From positions 1,103,001-1,167,000 of the forward strand of contig NZ_FXUY01000002.1 in assembly GCF_900182985.1 (NCBI RefSeq): a stretch of DNA of 64,000 nt, in the 5' to 3' direction. Positions within the stretch are counted from its first letter, which is position 1. Every line of letters begins with the position of its first letter. Position numbers and translations under genes: made by a program. A model generated the notes under the pieces. That model was given only the letters and a program-made list of their open reading frames with translations, did not search any database and was not told the DNA's origin. Of this stretch, positions 1 to 9,199 are shown one piece after another. This stretch comes from Pseudomonas helmanticensis. GTDB taxonomy: Bacteria > Pseudomonadota > Gammaproteobacteria > Pseudomonadales > Pseudomonadaceae.

Positions 1-1145
<1,145 letters not shown>

Positions 1146-1224
1146 CTTCCTACCGACTTACACTGGCGAGCATCCCCGCTCGCCTGACGATCTGCGGGAC
1201 CTCAACTGCCCGCAGGTTCTGCCC

Positions 1225-2742
1225 GTGACCAATCTCAATCACCCCGAAACGCCCAAACCGGCCATTCGCAGCGTTCTCGTTGCTTTGATGATGGCGATCT
1301 TTCTGGGTGCTCTCGACCAGACCATCGTCGCGGTGTCGATGCCGGCCATCTCCGCCCAATTCAAGGACGTCAGCTTGCTGGCCTGGGTGATTTCCGGCTA
1401 CATGGTGGCGATGACCGTGGCCGTGCCGATTTACGGCAAGCTCGGCGACTTGTACGGCCGGCGCAAACTGATGCTGTTCGGCATGGGCCTGTTCACCCTC
1501 GCCTCGCTGTTCTGCGGCATGGCGCAAAGCATGGAGCAACTGGTGCTGGCGCGGATCCTTCAGGGTATCGGCGCCGGCGGGATGATTTCGGTGAGTCAGG
1601 CGATCATCGGCGACATCGTCCCGCCGCGCGAACGCGGACGTTACCAGGGTTACTTCAGCAGCATGTACGCGGTGGCCAGCGTCGCCGGCCCGGTGCTTGG
1701 CGGCTACATGACCGAATACCTGTCGTGGCGCTGGGTGTTTCTGATTAACCTGCCACTGGGCCTTGGCGCCTACTGGGTGGCGCGGCGCAATCTGCGCGGG
1801 CTACCGATTCCGCAGCGCAAACCGATCATCGACTACCTCGGCACGCTGTTGATGATCATCGGCCTGACCGCGCTGCTATTGGGCATCACTCAGGTAGGTC
1901 AGGGTCATGCCTGGCGCAGCAGCGAAGTGCTTGGCCTGTTCGCTTGTGCGGTAGTCGTGCTGGCGGTGTTTGTCTGGCACGAGCGGCGGGCGCGGGAGCC
2001 GTTGCTGCCGATGCACCTGTTCGCCAACCGCAACGCCTTGCTGTGCTGGTGCACGATTTTCTTCACCAGTTTCCAGGCGATCTCCTTGATTGTGCTGATG
2101 CCGTTGCGCTTTCAGAGCGTTACCGGGGCCGGGGCCGACAGCGCAGCATTGCATTTGCTGCCGTTGGCGATGGGGCTGCCGATCGGTGCCTATTTCGCCG
2201 GACGTCGCACCTCGATCACCGGGCGCTACAAACCGCAGATCCTGACCGGCGCGATGCTCATGCCGATGTCGATTCTTGGCATGGCGTTCAGCCCGCCCGA
2301 GGCGACCGTGATCAGCGGCTTGTTCATGTTGCTTTGCGGCATTTCCAGCGGTATGCAGTTTCCGACGTCGCTGGTCGGCACGCAAAATTCGGTGGAACAA
2401 CGCGACATCGGCGTGGCCACCAGCACCACCAACCTGTTCCGCTCGCTGGGCGGCGCGGTGGGTGTGGCGTTGATGTCGGCGCTGTTGCTGGCGTTGCTGC
2501 AGGATTCCACTTTCGCGCATCTGGCGAGCAGTTCGCTGATCAGCGAGGGGCATTCGGGCAACGTGCTGCTGGATGGCCTGAACGCCGCTCCGGGGGATGC
2601 ACAGAATGCCTTGCGCGCGGAGTTGCTGGTGACGTTCCGGCATTTGTTGTGGGTGAGTGCGGCGGTGTCTTTGCTCGGGCTGGCGGCGGCGATTGCGATG
2701 CCCAACAGCCTGCTGCGCGGCCGCGAGCACGGCGCCAAATAA
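1225..2742 (+). CDS. MFS drug exporter, DHA2 (EmrB/QacA) family, 14 membrane helices
   Basis: A 505-residue inner-membrane major facilitator of the proton:drug antiporter-2 type. Visible signatures are motif D1 in helix 1 (LDQTIVAVSMPAI), motif A between helices 2 and 3 (GKLGDLYGRRKLML) and the antiporter motif C region in helix 5 (GPVLGGYMTEYLSWRW). The reading frame is open back into pobA, but homology only begins after position 1225, so the GTG there (TNLNHPETP) is chosen; its ribosome site is weak and the start is uncertain. It lies 79 bases after pobA in the same direction, so it may be cotranscribed and export aromatic compounds. The substrate is unknown. Confidence 0.85.
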   Translation: MTNLNHPETPKPAIRSVLVALMMAIFLGALDQTIVAVSMPAISAQFKDVSLLAWVISGYMVAMTVAVPIYGKLGDLYGRRKLMLFGMGLFTLASLFCGMAQSMEQLVLARILQGIGAGGMISVSQAIIGDIVPPRERGRYQGYFSSMYAVASVAGPVLGGYMTEYLSWRWVFLINLPLGLGAYWVARRNLRGLPIPQRKPIIDYLGTLLMIIGLTALLLGITQVGQGHAWRSSEVLGLFACAVVVLAVFVWHERRAREPLLPMHLFANRNALLCWCTIFFTSFQAISLIVLMPLRFQSVTGAGADSAALHLLPLAMGLPIGAYFAGRRTSITGRYKPQILTGAMLMPMSILGMAFSPPEATVISGLFMLLCGISSGMQFPTSLVGTQNSVEQRDIGVATSTTNLFRSLGGAVGVALMSALLLALLQDSTFAHLASSSLISEGHSGNVLLDGLNAAPGDAQNALRAELLVTFRHLLWVSAAVSLLGLAAAIAMPNSLLRGREHGAK

Positions 2743-2750
2743 AACAGCAA

Positions 2751-2818
2751 AAGATCGCAGCCTGCGGCGGCTCCTACAGGGGAACAATCATGTAGGAGCT
2801 GCCGCAGGCTGCGATCTT
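2751..2818. repeat. REP palindrome, gatcgcagcc type
   Basis: A near-perfect inverted repeat whose arms begin AAGATCGCAGCCTGCGGC and end with its complement, around a short loop. It fills most of the gap between two convergent genes. Two relatives occur at 11257-11353 and 54671-54738. Confidence 0.85.
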
Positions 2819-2825
2819 CTGATCT

Positions 2826-3674
2826 TCAAGGGCTGTAGTAACCGACGGCCACGAGGAAATGCCCGGCCTTCTTCAGGTAGGCATGTTTGTCCTCGACCTT
2901 GCCGGTCACCGGGTTCTTCCAGCGGTACTCGTATTCACCGTCATCCTGCTTGCCGATCAGCGCCAGAATCGGCTCGCCGACCGGTTTGCCCTCCGGATCC
3001 CTGACCTTGCCGAAATCGGTATTGACCAGCCGCAGGTTGGTGCCGTGGGCAACGTAGCGCTGCGTGTTCAGATCGACCACGAACACATACAAGTCATCCT
3101 GCAGATAGCCGCCCTTGAGCGAATTGATCGCTGTCAGCGTGCCCTTCTCGTCCTTGCCCAAATCAACTGCCGCTTTATCCAGCAGGGCTTTGGCCTGCTC
3201 GGCCGACGCGCGCGGCAAGTAGTAACCGACCGCCAGAATGCGCTGGCCGATGCGCTGATAAAACACATGCTTGCGTTCGACCTTGCCGTCCGCCTGGTTC
3301 TGCCAACGGTATTCGGCTTGCTGGATGCCGTTGCCTTCAGGCACCAGCAACGCCTGCTTGAACGCCTTCTGCAAGTCCGGCCCGAGCACTTCGCTGACAT
3401 CCCGCCCGATCAGCGCTGACGACGGCCCGCCGCTGGCGAGCATCACGCCTTTGGTGTCGACCACGAATACATAGCGATCCTTGTCGACAAACTCGCCCTG
3501 GCGGCTGAACGCGGCGAACGCCTTGTCGCCATTGTCGTGGTAATAGGCCAAGGCCTTTTCCAGCAAAGCGATGGCCGCCTGGCTGTCATCCTTGGCGGCG
3601 GTCGCGGCGCTGGCCGGGCCGAAACCGGCCAATAACAGCAAACAGAGACAGGCGAATTTATGCACAAACCCCAT
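2826..3674 (-). CDS. Secreted protein with two tandem Cache domains
   Basis: A 282-residue protein with a signal peptide (residues 1-24, hydrophobic core CLCLLLLAGF, likely cut after ASA). The mature part is two copies of a Cache-like module, each with the pattern YVFVVD, then a W(K/Q)N stretch, then an (L/F)(L/V)AVGYY ending. The copies are near residues 30-155 and 160-282. Cache domains bind small ligands in the periplasm and usually belong to chemoreceptors or kinases. This one has no membrane anchor and no output domain, so it is probably a free periplasmic ligand-binding protein. The ATG at 3674 has a GAGG site about 8 bases upstream. Ligand unknown. Confidence 0.8.
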   Translation of the reverse strand: MGFVHKFACLCLLLLAGFGPASAATAAKDDSQAAIALLEKALAYYHDNGDKAFAAFSRQGEFVDKDRYVFVVDTKGVMLASGGPSSALIGRDVSEVLGPDLQKAFKQALLVPEGNGIQQAEYRWQNQADGKVERKHVFYQRIGQRILAVGYYLPRASAEQAKALLDKAAVDLGKDEKGTLTAINSLKGGYLQDDLYVFVVDLNTQRYVAHGTNLRLVNTDFGKVRDPEGKPVGEPILALIGKQDDGEYEYRWKNPVTGKVEDKHAYLKKAGHFLVAVGYYSP

Positions 3675-3767
3675 GACGCATCCCTCGTTCTTGTTGGTGT
3701 TTCAAGAGCGTAGACGGCTTGGGGTGATGTATGGATATTCAGAATGATGCAGGGGATTACAGGATCC

Positions 3768-3890
3768 CCTGTGGCGAGGGGGCTTGCCCCCGTTGGAGTG
3801 CGCAGCACTCCCCTGCAATTCCAGGTAAACCGCGTTTCGGATTTTAGGGCTGCTTCGCAACCCAACGGGGGCAAGCCCCCTCGCCACAGG
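3768..3890. repeat. REP doublet, ctgtggcgagggg type
   Basis: A long inverted repeat: CCTGTGGCGAGGGGGCTTGC at one end, its complement at the other, and a less conserved centre that is itself partly palindromic. Related elements lie at 16804-16943 and 34042-34176. It occupies the gap between two minus-strand genes. Confidence 0.85.
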
Positions 3891-3910
3891 AGTTCCCCAA
3901 CGCTTAAGCC

Positions 3911-4768
3911 CTACGGGCGGGAATTGATCTGCTGCTGCAAGTTCTGGATCTGCGCCTGCAAGGTGTTGAGGTTGCGGGTCATCTGACCGCGAAACGCATC
4001 AAACTCAGCGGTATTCGCGGCGCCGCCCTGAGGCGCTGCCGGCCGGTTGTCCTGCTCGCTTTTGAGTACGACGATTTCCTGCTCCAGCCGATCGATCGCG
4101 GCACTCGGATTACCTTGCTTCTTCAACGCCGCGATATCGGCGCCGAGGCTTTTGAACTGCGCATCGAAAGCCTTCAACTGCGTGTCGACCTTGCTGGTAT
4201 CGGCCGGGGTGCTTTTCAGCGTCGCCAATTCTGCACTCAAGGCTTTGACCTGCGCCTGCAACTGGCTGTTGGCGTTCTGCTGCTCGGAGGTCTGCGCGGT
4301 CATCTGCGCCAGGCGCTTGTCGAGATCGCTGGCCTGACCGGCCACGCCTTGCTGCTCTTTGCTCTGATCGAGCAACTTGCCTTCCAGCTGTTTGATCTGC
4401 AGTTTCAACGCTTCGCTGTCACTGGTGACGTTGCTCTGACTGGCCACCACCTTGCCGGAAATATCCTGCAGGCGCCCTGCCGCTTCTTCGCTGATGCGGG
4501 CAAAACTTTCCTGGGTCGCCACCAGTTGCTGCTCCATCAGGGAAATCTGCTGAAAACTCCACCAGGCCAGACCGATGAAGGCAAAAAACAACGCGCCGAC
4601 CAGTGCCCACAGCGGCCCGGTGCTGGCCGCCTTGACCTTGACCACAGGCGGCGTGCGCGAATGCACGGAGGTGCGCGCGGTGGTCGGAATGTCATCGTCG
4701 TCGAAAGTGTCGGCACGCAGGCTCGGGACATCATCGAAATCGTCGTGGGCATCATTACGCATGGACAT
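3911..4768 (-). CDS. Single-pass inner-membrane protein with a long coiled coil, unknown function
   Basis: 285 residues in three parts. The N-terminus is acidic and cytoplasmic (many D/E, residues 1-45). One membrane helix follows (about residues 53-72, GPLWALVGALFFAFIGLAWW). The rest is a heptad-rich, Q/A/L/K-rich periplasmic coiled coil running almost to the end and closing with NLQQQINSRP. No catalytic domain is visible. The ATG at 4768 is preceded by AAAGG at 8 bases. Such proteins are often annotated loosely as ATPase or tropomyosin-like because of low-complexity coil matches; nothing here supports an ATPase. A role in envelope organisation is only a guess. Confidence 0.75.
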   Translation of the reverse strand: MSMRNDAHDDFDDVPSLRADTFDDDDIPTTARTSVHSRTPPVVKVKAASTGPLWALVGALFFAFIGLAWWSFQQISLMEQQLVATQESFARISEEAAGRLQDISGKVVASQSNVTSDSEALKLQIKQLEGKLLDQSKEQQGVAGQASDLDKRLAQMTAQTSEQQNANSQLQAQVKALSAELATLKSTPADTSKVDTQLKAFDAQFKSLGADIAALKKQGNPSAAIDRLEQEIVVLKSEQDNRPAAPQGGAANTAEFDAFRGQMTRNLNTLQAQIQNLQQQINSRP

Positions 4769-4894
4769 TGAGGCAACCTTTGTGAAACGCGGTGATGGCT
4801 AAATGCTGCGAAGTATAACCGGCGCAGCCGCAGGCATTGACCCTCAACCTGCGGTGCGGTTCATTGCCGGCCGGCCGATTCATTTCAACGCGTT

Positions 4895-5887
4895 TCAGCG
4901 AATGTCCTGCGCTTTCCACCATGCGCAGAACTCATCCAGCGCCGACCACAGGCTGACTTTCGGATCGTAGTCCAGATAATGCCGGGCGCGGCTGATGTCG
5001 AGGGTGAAATTTTTTTTCATCACTTGCATGCCCAAGCGCGACAGCGTTGGTTCCGGCCGGCCCGGCCAGAGTTTGCACGCACCTTCGTTGAGCGCCGCGA
5101 AGCTATAGGCCAATCCGTAGGAACGGTACTTGGTGACCTGTGGGACTTCCATCTTGCGCATCACGTAATTGACCACATCCCACAGCGGCACAGGCGCGCC
5201 GTTGCTGATGTTGTAGGCCTTGCCCAGCGCAGACCCCGCCGCCAGCAGACTGCTGAGCATGGCTTCGTTGAGGTTCTGCACGCTGGTGAAATCGACCTTG
5301 TTCAGACCGTTGCCGATGATCGCCAGCCGACCCTTGCGCTGCATGTTGAGCAGGCGCGGGAAGATACTCATGTCGCCGGCACCGGTGACGAAACGCGGGC
5401 GCAGGGCGATGGTTTCGAGACCGAATTCCTGCGCACCGAAGACTTTTTGCTCAGCCAGGTACTTGGTCGCGGCATAGTGATGCTTGAAGCGTTTGGGCAC
5501 TTGCTCTTCGGTCAGGCCCAAATGGTCGCGGCCATCGAAGTAAATCGATGGCGACGACAGGTGCACCAAACGCCGGACGCGCTGCTTGAGGCAGGCTTCG
5601 ACGACGTTTTCGGTGACCTGCACGTTGCCCTGATGGAAGTCCTGATAACGTCCCCAAAGCCCGACGGCGCCAGCGCAATGCACCACAGCTTCGACGTCGG
5701 AACACAGTTCGCGGACCAACTCGGGATCGGTCAGATCGCCGGGCACAAATTCGGCACCACGGCGTACCAGATGCTCGACGCTCTCGGCCCGGCGACCGTT
5801 GACCCGCACGTCCAGGCCCTGCTCCAGGGCGAAACGCGCAAAGCGTCCGCCAATGAAGCCGCTTGCGCCGGTGACCAGAATTTTCAT
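4895..5887 (-). CDS. NAD-dependent epimerase/dehydratase, extended SDR family
   Basis: 330 residues. The Rossmann motif TGASGFIGG lies at residues 6-14, the VVHCAGAVGLWG stretch in the middle, and the catalytic YxxxK is YAATK (in HHYAATKYLAEQ), all typical of extended short-chain dehydrogenases such as 3-beta-hydroxysteroid dehydrogenase/isomerases and nucleotide-sugar epimerases. The start at 5887 (MKILVTGASG) is chosen over the longer frame because GGAG sits 6 bases upstream. It follows argP on the same strand, as I recall for P. aeruginosa PA4361-PA4363. Substrate unknown; it could act on a sugar nucleotide or a hydrophobic alcohol. Confidence 0.85.
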   Translation of the reverse strand: MKILVTGASGFIGGRFARFALEQGLDVRVNGRRAESVEHLVRRGAEFVPGDLTDPELVRELCSDVEAVVHCAGAVGLWGRYQDFHQGNVQVTENVVEACLKQRVRRLVHLSSPSIYFDGRDHLGLTEEQVPKRFKHHYAATKYLAEQKVFGAQEFGLETIALRPRFVTGAGDMSIFPRLLNMQRKGRLAIIGNGLNKVDFTSVQNLNEAMLSSLLAAGSALGKAYNISNGAPVPLWDVVNYVMRKMEVPQVTKYRSYGLAYSFAALNEGACKLWPGRPEPTLSRLGMQVMKKNFTLDISRARHYLDYDPKVSLWSALDEFCAWWKAQDIR

Positions 5888-5900
5888 GTAGAGCTCCAAC

Positions 5901-5999
5901 AAAAAAACAGCTGCAAGCATCGAGCTTTTAGCTGCAAGTTTAAAACGGTGCGCAGCGCTGAACTTGCCGCTCGCAGCTTGACGCTTATGGCTGTTTTAA
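5901..5999. repeat. Imperfect palindromic intergenic repeat (gctgcaag type)
   Basis: The stretch holds several copies of GCTGCAAG or its complement CTTGC, with AAAACAGC near one end and GCTGTTTT at the other. It resembles the degenerate AGCTTGCAGCTTG repeats scattered through Pseudomonas genomes. The right edge runs into the 3' end of argP. Confidence 0.45.
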
Positions 6000-6884
6000 A
6001 GGCACTAGCCATTGCGCAGAAGCACGCACCAATTGCTCGGTCAGCAAGCCCAGCAACTGACCGCCATTGCGCCAATGATGCCAGTACAACGGCACGTCGA
6101 TCGGTTTATCTGGCAACAGCTCGCGCAATTCGCCACGCTGCAACTGCTCGCGCACTTGCAGTTCCGGCACCAGGCCCCAGCCGAGTCCGGCTTCGGTCAG
6201 ACGGATAAAACCTTCCGAGGACGGGCATAAATGGTGCTCGAAACCACCATCGACACCCAGCGATGCCAGATAGCGATGCTGGAGGAAGTCGTCCGGGCCG
6301 AACACCAGCGCCGGGGTGCGCGGCAATTGTTCGGCGCGCACGCCATCCGGGAAATGCCGTTCGATGAACGCCGGGCTGGCCAGTGCGCGATAACGCATCG
6401 CGCCGAGCAGCACACTGCGCGCGCCGGCCACCGGCCGTTCACTGGCGCAAAGGCATGCGGCCACTTCTCCGGCACGCATGCGTTTGAGGCCGACGGTCTG
6501 GTCTTCGACGATCAGATCCAGCAACAAATGCTGTTCTGCGCAGAAGTCGCCCACCGCTTGCGCCCACCACGTGGCGAGGCTGTCGGCGTTGAGCGCGATA
6601 CGCAAACGCTCCGGCAGGCCCTCTTCGTCCAACGCTGGCACCAGCGTTTGCAAGTCACGCTCAAGCAATCGCACCTGCTGCACATGGTTAAGCAGCCGCC
6701 GGCCAATCTCGGTCGGCGACGGCGGTGTGCCGCGCACCAGCACCGGTTGGCCGACCCGCGCTTCGAGCAATTTGATCCGCTGCGAGATCGCCGATTGCGA
6801 CAAACCCAGTACCTGCGCGGCACGTTCGAATCCAGCCTGCTCGACCACGGCGGCCAGAGCAGAAAGTAATTTGTAGTCGAACAT
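5985..6884 (-). CDS. argP: LysR-family regulator ArgP (IciA), activator of arginine/lysine export
   Basis: 299 residues. An N-terminal winged helix-turn-helix (about residues 1-60, with AAQVLGLSQSAISQRIKLLE as recognition region) is followed by a LysR ligand-binding domain. The ArgP-type beginning FDYKLLSALAAVVEQAGFE is clear. ArgP senses lysine/arginine and controls the basic amino-acid exporter argO, which lies just beyond the divergent ACT gene at 7388, a strong contextual match. The start at 6884 has AGGA 6 bases upstream; the upstream extension to 6959 has no family similarity. The 96-base gap to 6981 should contain the divergent promoters. Confidence 0.9.
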   Translation of the reverse strand: MFDYKLLSALAAVVEQAGFERAAQVLGLSQSAISQRIKLLEARVGQPVLVRGTPPSPTEIGRRLLNHVQQVRLLERDLQTLVPALDEEGLPERLRIALNADSLATWWAQAVGDFCAEQHLLLDLIVEDQTVGLKRMRAGEVAACLCASERPVAGARSVLLGAMRYRALASPAFIERHFPDGVRAEQLPRTPALVFGPDDFLQHRYLASLGVDGGFEHHLCPSSEGFIRLTEAGLGWGLVPELQVREQLQRGELRELLPDKPIDVPLYWHHWRNGGQLLGLLTEQLVRASAQWLVPLKQP

Positions 6885-6980
6885 CAGTTTTCCTAATGAG
6901 CGATCAGCACTATTGGTTTTTCTTATACAGCGTTCGACCGGAGAATAGCCAGCAAGCACTCTTTATCAAGGAACACCTCA

Positions 6981-7382
6981 ATGGCTGGCGAAACCTCACT
7001 CACAACCCTGTTGCGCAGCATGAGCCCGCAACTCAATGCCGGCGAATACGTGTTCTGCACCCTGCGCGACGGCCAGTTGCCCAGTGGCCTGGAGATTGTC
7101 GGCAGCTTCCGCGAACAGGAAGGCCTGACGGTGATTGTCGAACGCGCCCACGCCGAGCAGGCCGGATTCAGCTTCGACTATGTCGCCGCGTGGATCACCC
7201 TCAACGTGCATTCGGCGCTGGAGGCGGTTGGCCTCACCGCCGCATTCGCCACGGCATTGGGCAAGGCCGGGATCAGTTGCAACGTGATCGCCGGTTACTA
7301 CCACGACCATTTGTTCGTCGGCCAGGCCGATGCCGAGCGCGCCATGCAGGTGCTGCGCGACCTGGCAGCCAATGCGGAGTAA
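6981..7382 (+). CDS. ACT-domain protein (ACT_3 type), possible amino-acid sensor
   Basis: 133 residues, a stand-alone ligand-binding protein with an N-terminal module (residues 1-65, including LNAGEYVFCTL) and a C-terminal ACT-like fold (LNVHSALEAVGLTAAFATALGKAGISCNVIAGYYHDHLFV). ACT domains bind amino acids. It sits five bases before argO and divergently from argP, so it may sense basic amino acids for the export system, although no experimental role is known to me. The ATG at 6981 follows AAGGA at 8 bases. Confidence 0.83.
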   Translation: MAGETSLTTLLRSMSPQLNAGEYVFCTLRDGQLPSGLEIVGSFREQEGLTVIVERAHAEQAGFSFDYVAAWITLNVHSALEAVGLTAAFATALGKAGISCNVIAGYYHDHLFVGQADAERAMQVLRDLAANAE

Positions 7383-7387
7383 TTCTT

Positions 7388-7990
7388 ATGTGGCAAAGCT
7401 ATGTGAACGGCTTGCTGGTGGCGTTCGGGCTGATCATGGCGATCGGTACGCAGAACGCGTTTGTGTTGGCGCAAAGCCTGCGCCGTGAACATCACCTGCC
7501 GGTGGCGGCATTGTGCGTGGTCTGCGATGCGCTGCTGGTCGCGGCCGGGGTATTCGGCCTGGCGACGGTTCTGGCGCAGAACCCGACGCTGCTGGCGATT
7601 GCCCGTTGGGGCGGCGCGACATTTTTGATCTGGTACGGCAGCCAGGCACTGCGCCGGGCCTGTTCGAAACAGAGCATGGATCAGGGTGAAAACCAGACCG
7701 TGCGTTCGCTGCGTGCGGTGATGCTCAGTGCGCTGGCAGTGACCTTGCTCAACCCGCACGTTTATCTCGATACGGTGTTGCTGATCGGCTCTCTCGGCGC
7801 GCAGCAATCGGTGCCGGGGGCCTATGTGGTCGGTGCTGCGAGTGCTTCGCTGTTGTGGTTTTTCACCTTGGCATTGGGTGCAGCGTGGTTGGCGCCGTGG
7901 CTGGCCCGGCCGAGTACCTGGCGGATCCTTGATCTGGTGGTGGCGCTGATGATGTTCACGGTCGCCGGACAACTGATATTGGCGTCCTGA
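7388..7990 (+). CDS. argO: LysE-family basic amino-acid exporter ArgO
   Basis: 200 residues and about six membrane helices. The LysE/RhtB signature is present: GLIMAIGTQNAFVLAQ in helix 1 and LNPHVYLDTVLLIGSLG near the middle. These match the ArgO/LysE branch (G-x-Q-N and NPHVYLDT) rather than the RhtB homoserine branch. It exports arginine and/or lysine from the cytoplasm to prevent toxic build-up. The ATG at 7388 immediately follows the ACT gene, so the two are cotranscribed, and the divergent argP is the expected activator. Confidence 0.92.
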   Translation: MWQSYVNGLLVAFGLIMAIGTQNAFVLAQSLRREHHLPVAALCVVCDALLVAAGVFGLATVLAQNPTLLAIARWGGATFLIWYGSQALRRACSKQSMDQGENQTVRSLRAVMLSALAVTLLNPHVYLDTVLLIGSLGAQQSVPGAYVVGAASASLLWFFTLALGAAWLAPWLARPSTWRILDLVVALMMFTVAGQLILAS

Positions 7991-8166
7991 TTTATTCCAA
8001 ACAGCTCTGGAACCTCTATCCCACACAGTTGTTGCGTGGTTATGCCGCAACCCCGGTGCTATGATCGAAACCCTGCGCCGCAAAGAGTAAAAACTCGCCG
8101 GTGCATTTCTGGCCGCCCGTGATCGGCCTTGCGCTCACCGCAACAGACCTGATTAGGAGAATCATC

Positions 8167-8763
8167 ATGGCTTTCGAATTGCCGCCGCTGCCTTACGCAC
8201 ACGATGCCCTGCAGCCGCACATTTCCAAGGAAACCCTGGAATACCACCACGACAAGCACCACAACACCTACGTCGTGAACCTGAACAACCTGGTGCCAGG
8301 CACCGAGTTCGAAGGCAAGACCCTGGAAGAAATCGTCAAGACTTCCTCGGGCGGTATCTTCAACAACGCCGCTCAGGTCTGGAACCACACTTTCTACTGG
8401 AACTGCCTGGCGCCAAACGCCGGCGGTCAACCAACCGGCGCGCTGGCTGAAGCCATCAACGCAGCCTTCGGTTCGTTCGACAAGTTCAAGGAAGAGTTCA
8501 GCAAAACCTCGATCGGCACCTTCGGTTCCGGCTGGGGCTGGCTGGTGAAAAAGGCTGACGGTTCCCTGGCCCTGGCCAGCACCATCGGCGCCGGCAACCC
8601 GCTGACCAGCGGCGACACCCCGCTGCTGACCTGCGACGTCTGGGAACACGCTTACTACATCGACTACCGCAACGTTCGTCCGAAGTATGTCGAAGCGTTC
8701 TGGAACCTGGTCAACTGGAAGTTCGTTGCTGAGCAGTTCGAAGGCAAAACCTTCACCGCTTAA
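8167..8763 (+). CDS. sodB: Superoxide dismutase [Fe]
   Basis: 198 residues. It catalyses dismutation of superoxide in the cytoplasm. Metal ligands are visible as the first histidine in [17 protein letters not shown] (His about residue 27), the His in VWNHTFYWN, and the Asp and His in [14 protein letters not shown]. The [12 protein letters not shown] and FGSGWGWLV motifs favour the iron enzyme. AGGAGA precedes the ATG by a good distance. A terminator follows directly. In many pseudomonads sodB is positively linked to iron supply. Confidence 0.97.
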   Translation: MAFELPPLPYAHDALQPHISKETLEYHHDKHHNTYVVNLNNLVPGTEFEGKTLEEIVKTSSGGIFNNAAQVWNHTFYWNCLAPNAGGQPTGALAEAINAAFGSFDKFKEEFSKTSIGTFGSGWGWLVKKADGSLALASTIGAGNPLTSGDTPLLTCDVWEHAYYIDYRNVRPKYVEAFWNLVNWKFVAEQFEGKTFTA

Positions 8764-8780
8764 GCTGCGCGCCAGTCAAA

Positions 8781-8807
8781 AAACCCGGCTTTTGGCCGGG
8801 TTTTTTT
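8781..8807 (+). terminator. Rho-independent terminator of sodB
   Basis: AACCCGGC, a short loop and GCCGGGTT, followed by seven T residues, 18 bases after the sodB stop. Confidence 0.9.
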
Positions 8808-9199
8808 ATGGGCGTTCGATGATCGTTCCCACGCTCCTGCGTGGGAATGCATACCGTGACGCTCCGCGTCACTGGACGCAGAGCGTCCCTAGCGGCATTC
8901 CCACGTTGAGCGTGAGAACGATCAATGGCGTTTCTCTCACGATTAAAGCTGTCTGCCGCTGCTTGCCGCCATGCCACAGCGGGCTAACATCAAAAAGAGG
9001 AAAAAAAGCTGCGAACCGCTCAAGTTGAGGGCCAAAACTACCGACACAGTACAAATAGGGCTAATACTCCAGACAGCAGCATTTCGGCCAACGCCACAGG
9101 CAAATCATCCTGGGCCTGATTGTCCCTTTGACTGCCAACACGGGATTGCCAATACTCATGGCAACTTGACGCTACCCGCACGGATTAAGGAATAACCCT
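8808..9199. other. Gene-free stretch before bifA: one REP doublet plus leader
   Basis: The first part holds the REP element at 8821-8923. The remainder (about 8924-9199) has no convincing ORF. It contains an inverted repeat TTGCC/GGCAA just before the bifA ribosome site, and must carry the bifA promoter, but I could not assign -35 and -10 boxes with confidence. Confidence 0.6.
8821..8923. repeat. REP doublet, gatcgttcccacgct type
   Basis: Begins GATCGTTCCCACGCTCCTGC and ends with the inverted form (AGCGTGAGAACGATC). The inside holds further small palindromes (GTGACGC/GCGTCAC). Only one member of this class was seen in the window. Confidence 0.8.

Noticed and set aside
8031..8065. Possible sodB promoter (GTTGCG/CGCAAC inverted repeat and TATGAT)
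   Set aside because: TATGAT at 8060 is a fair -10, but no -35 lies at 16-18 bases and the inverted repeat is short.
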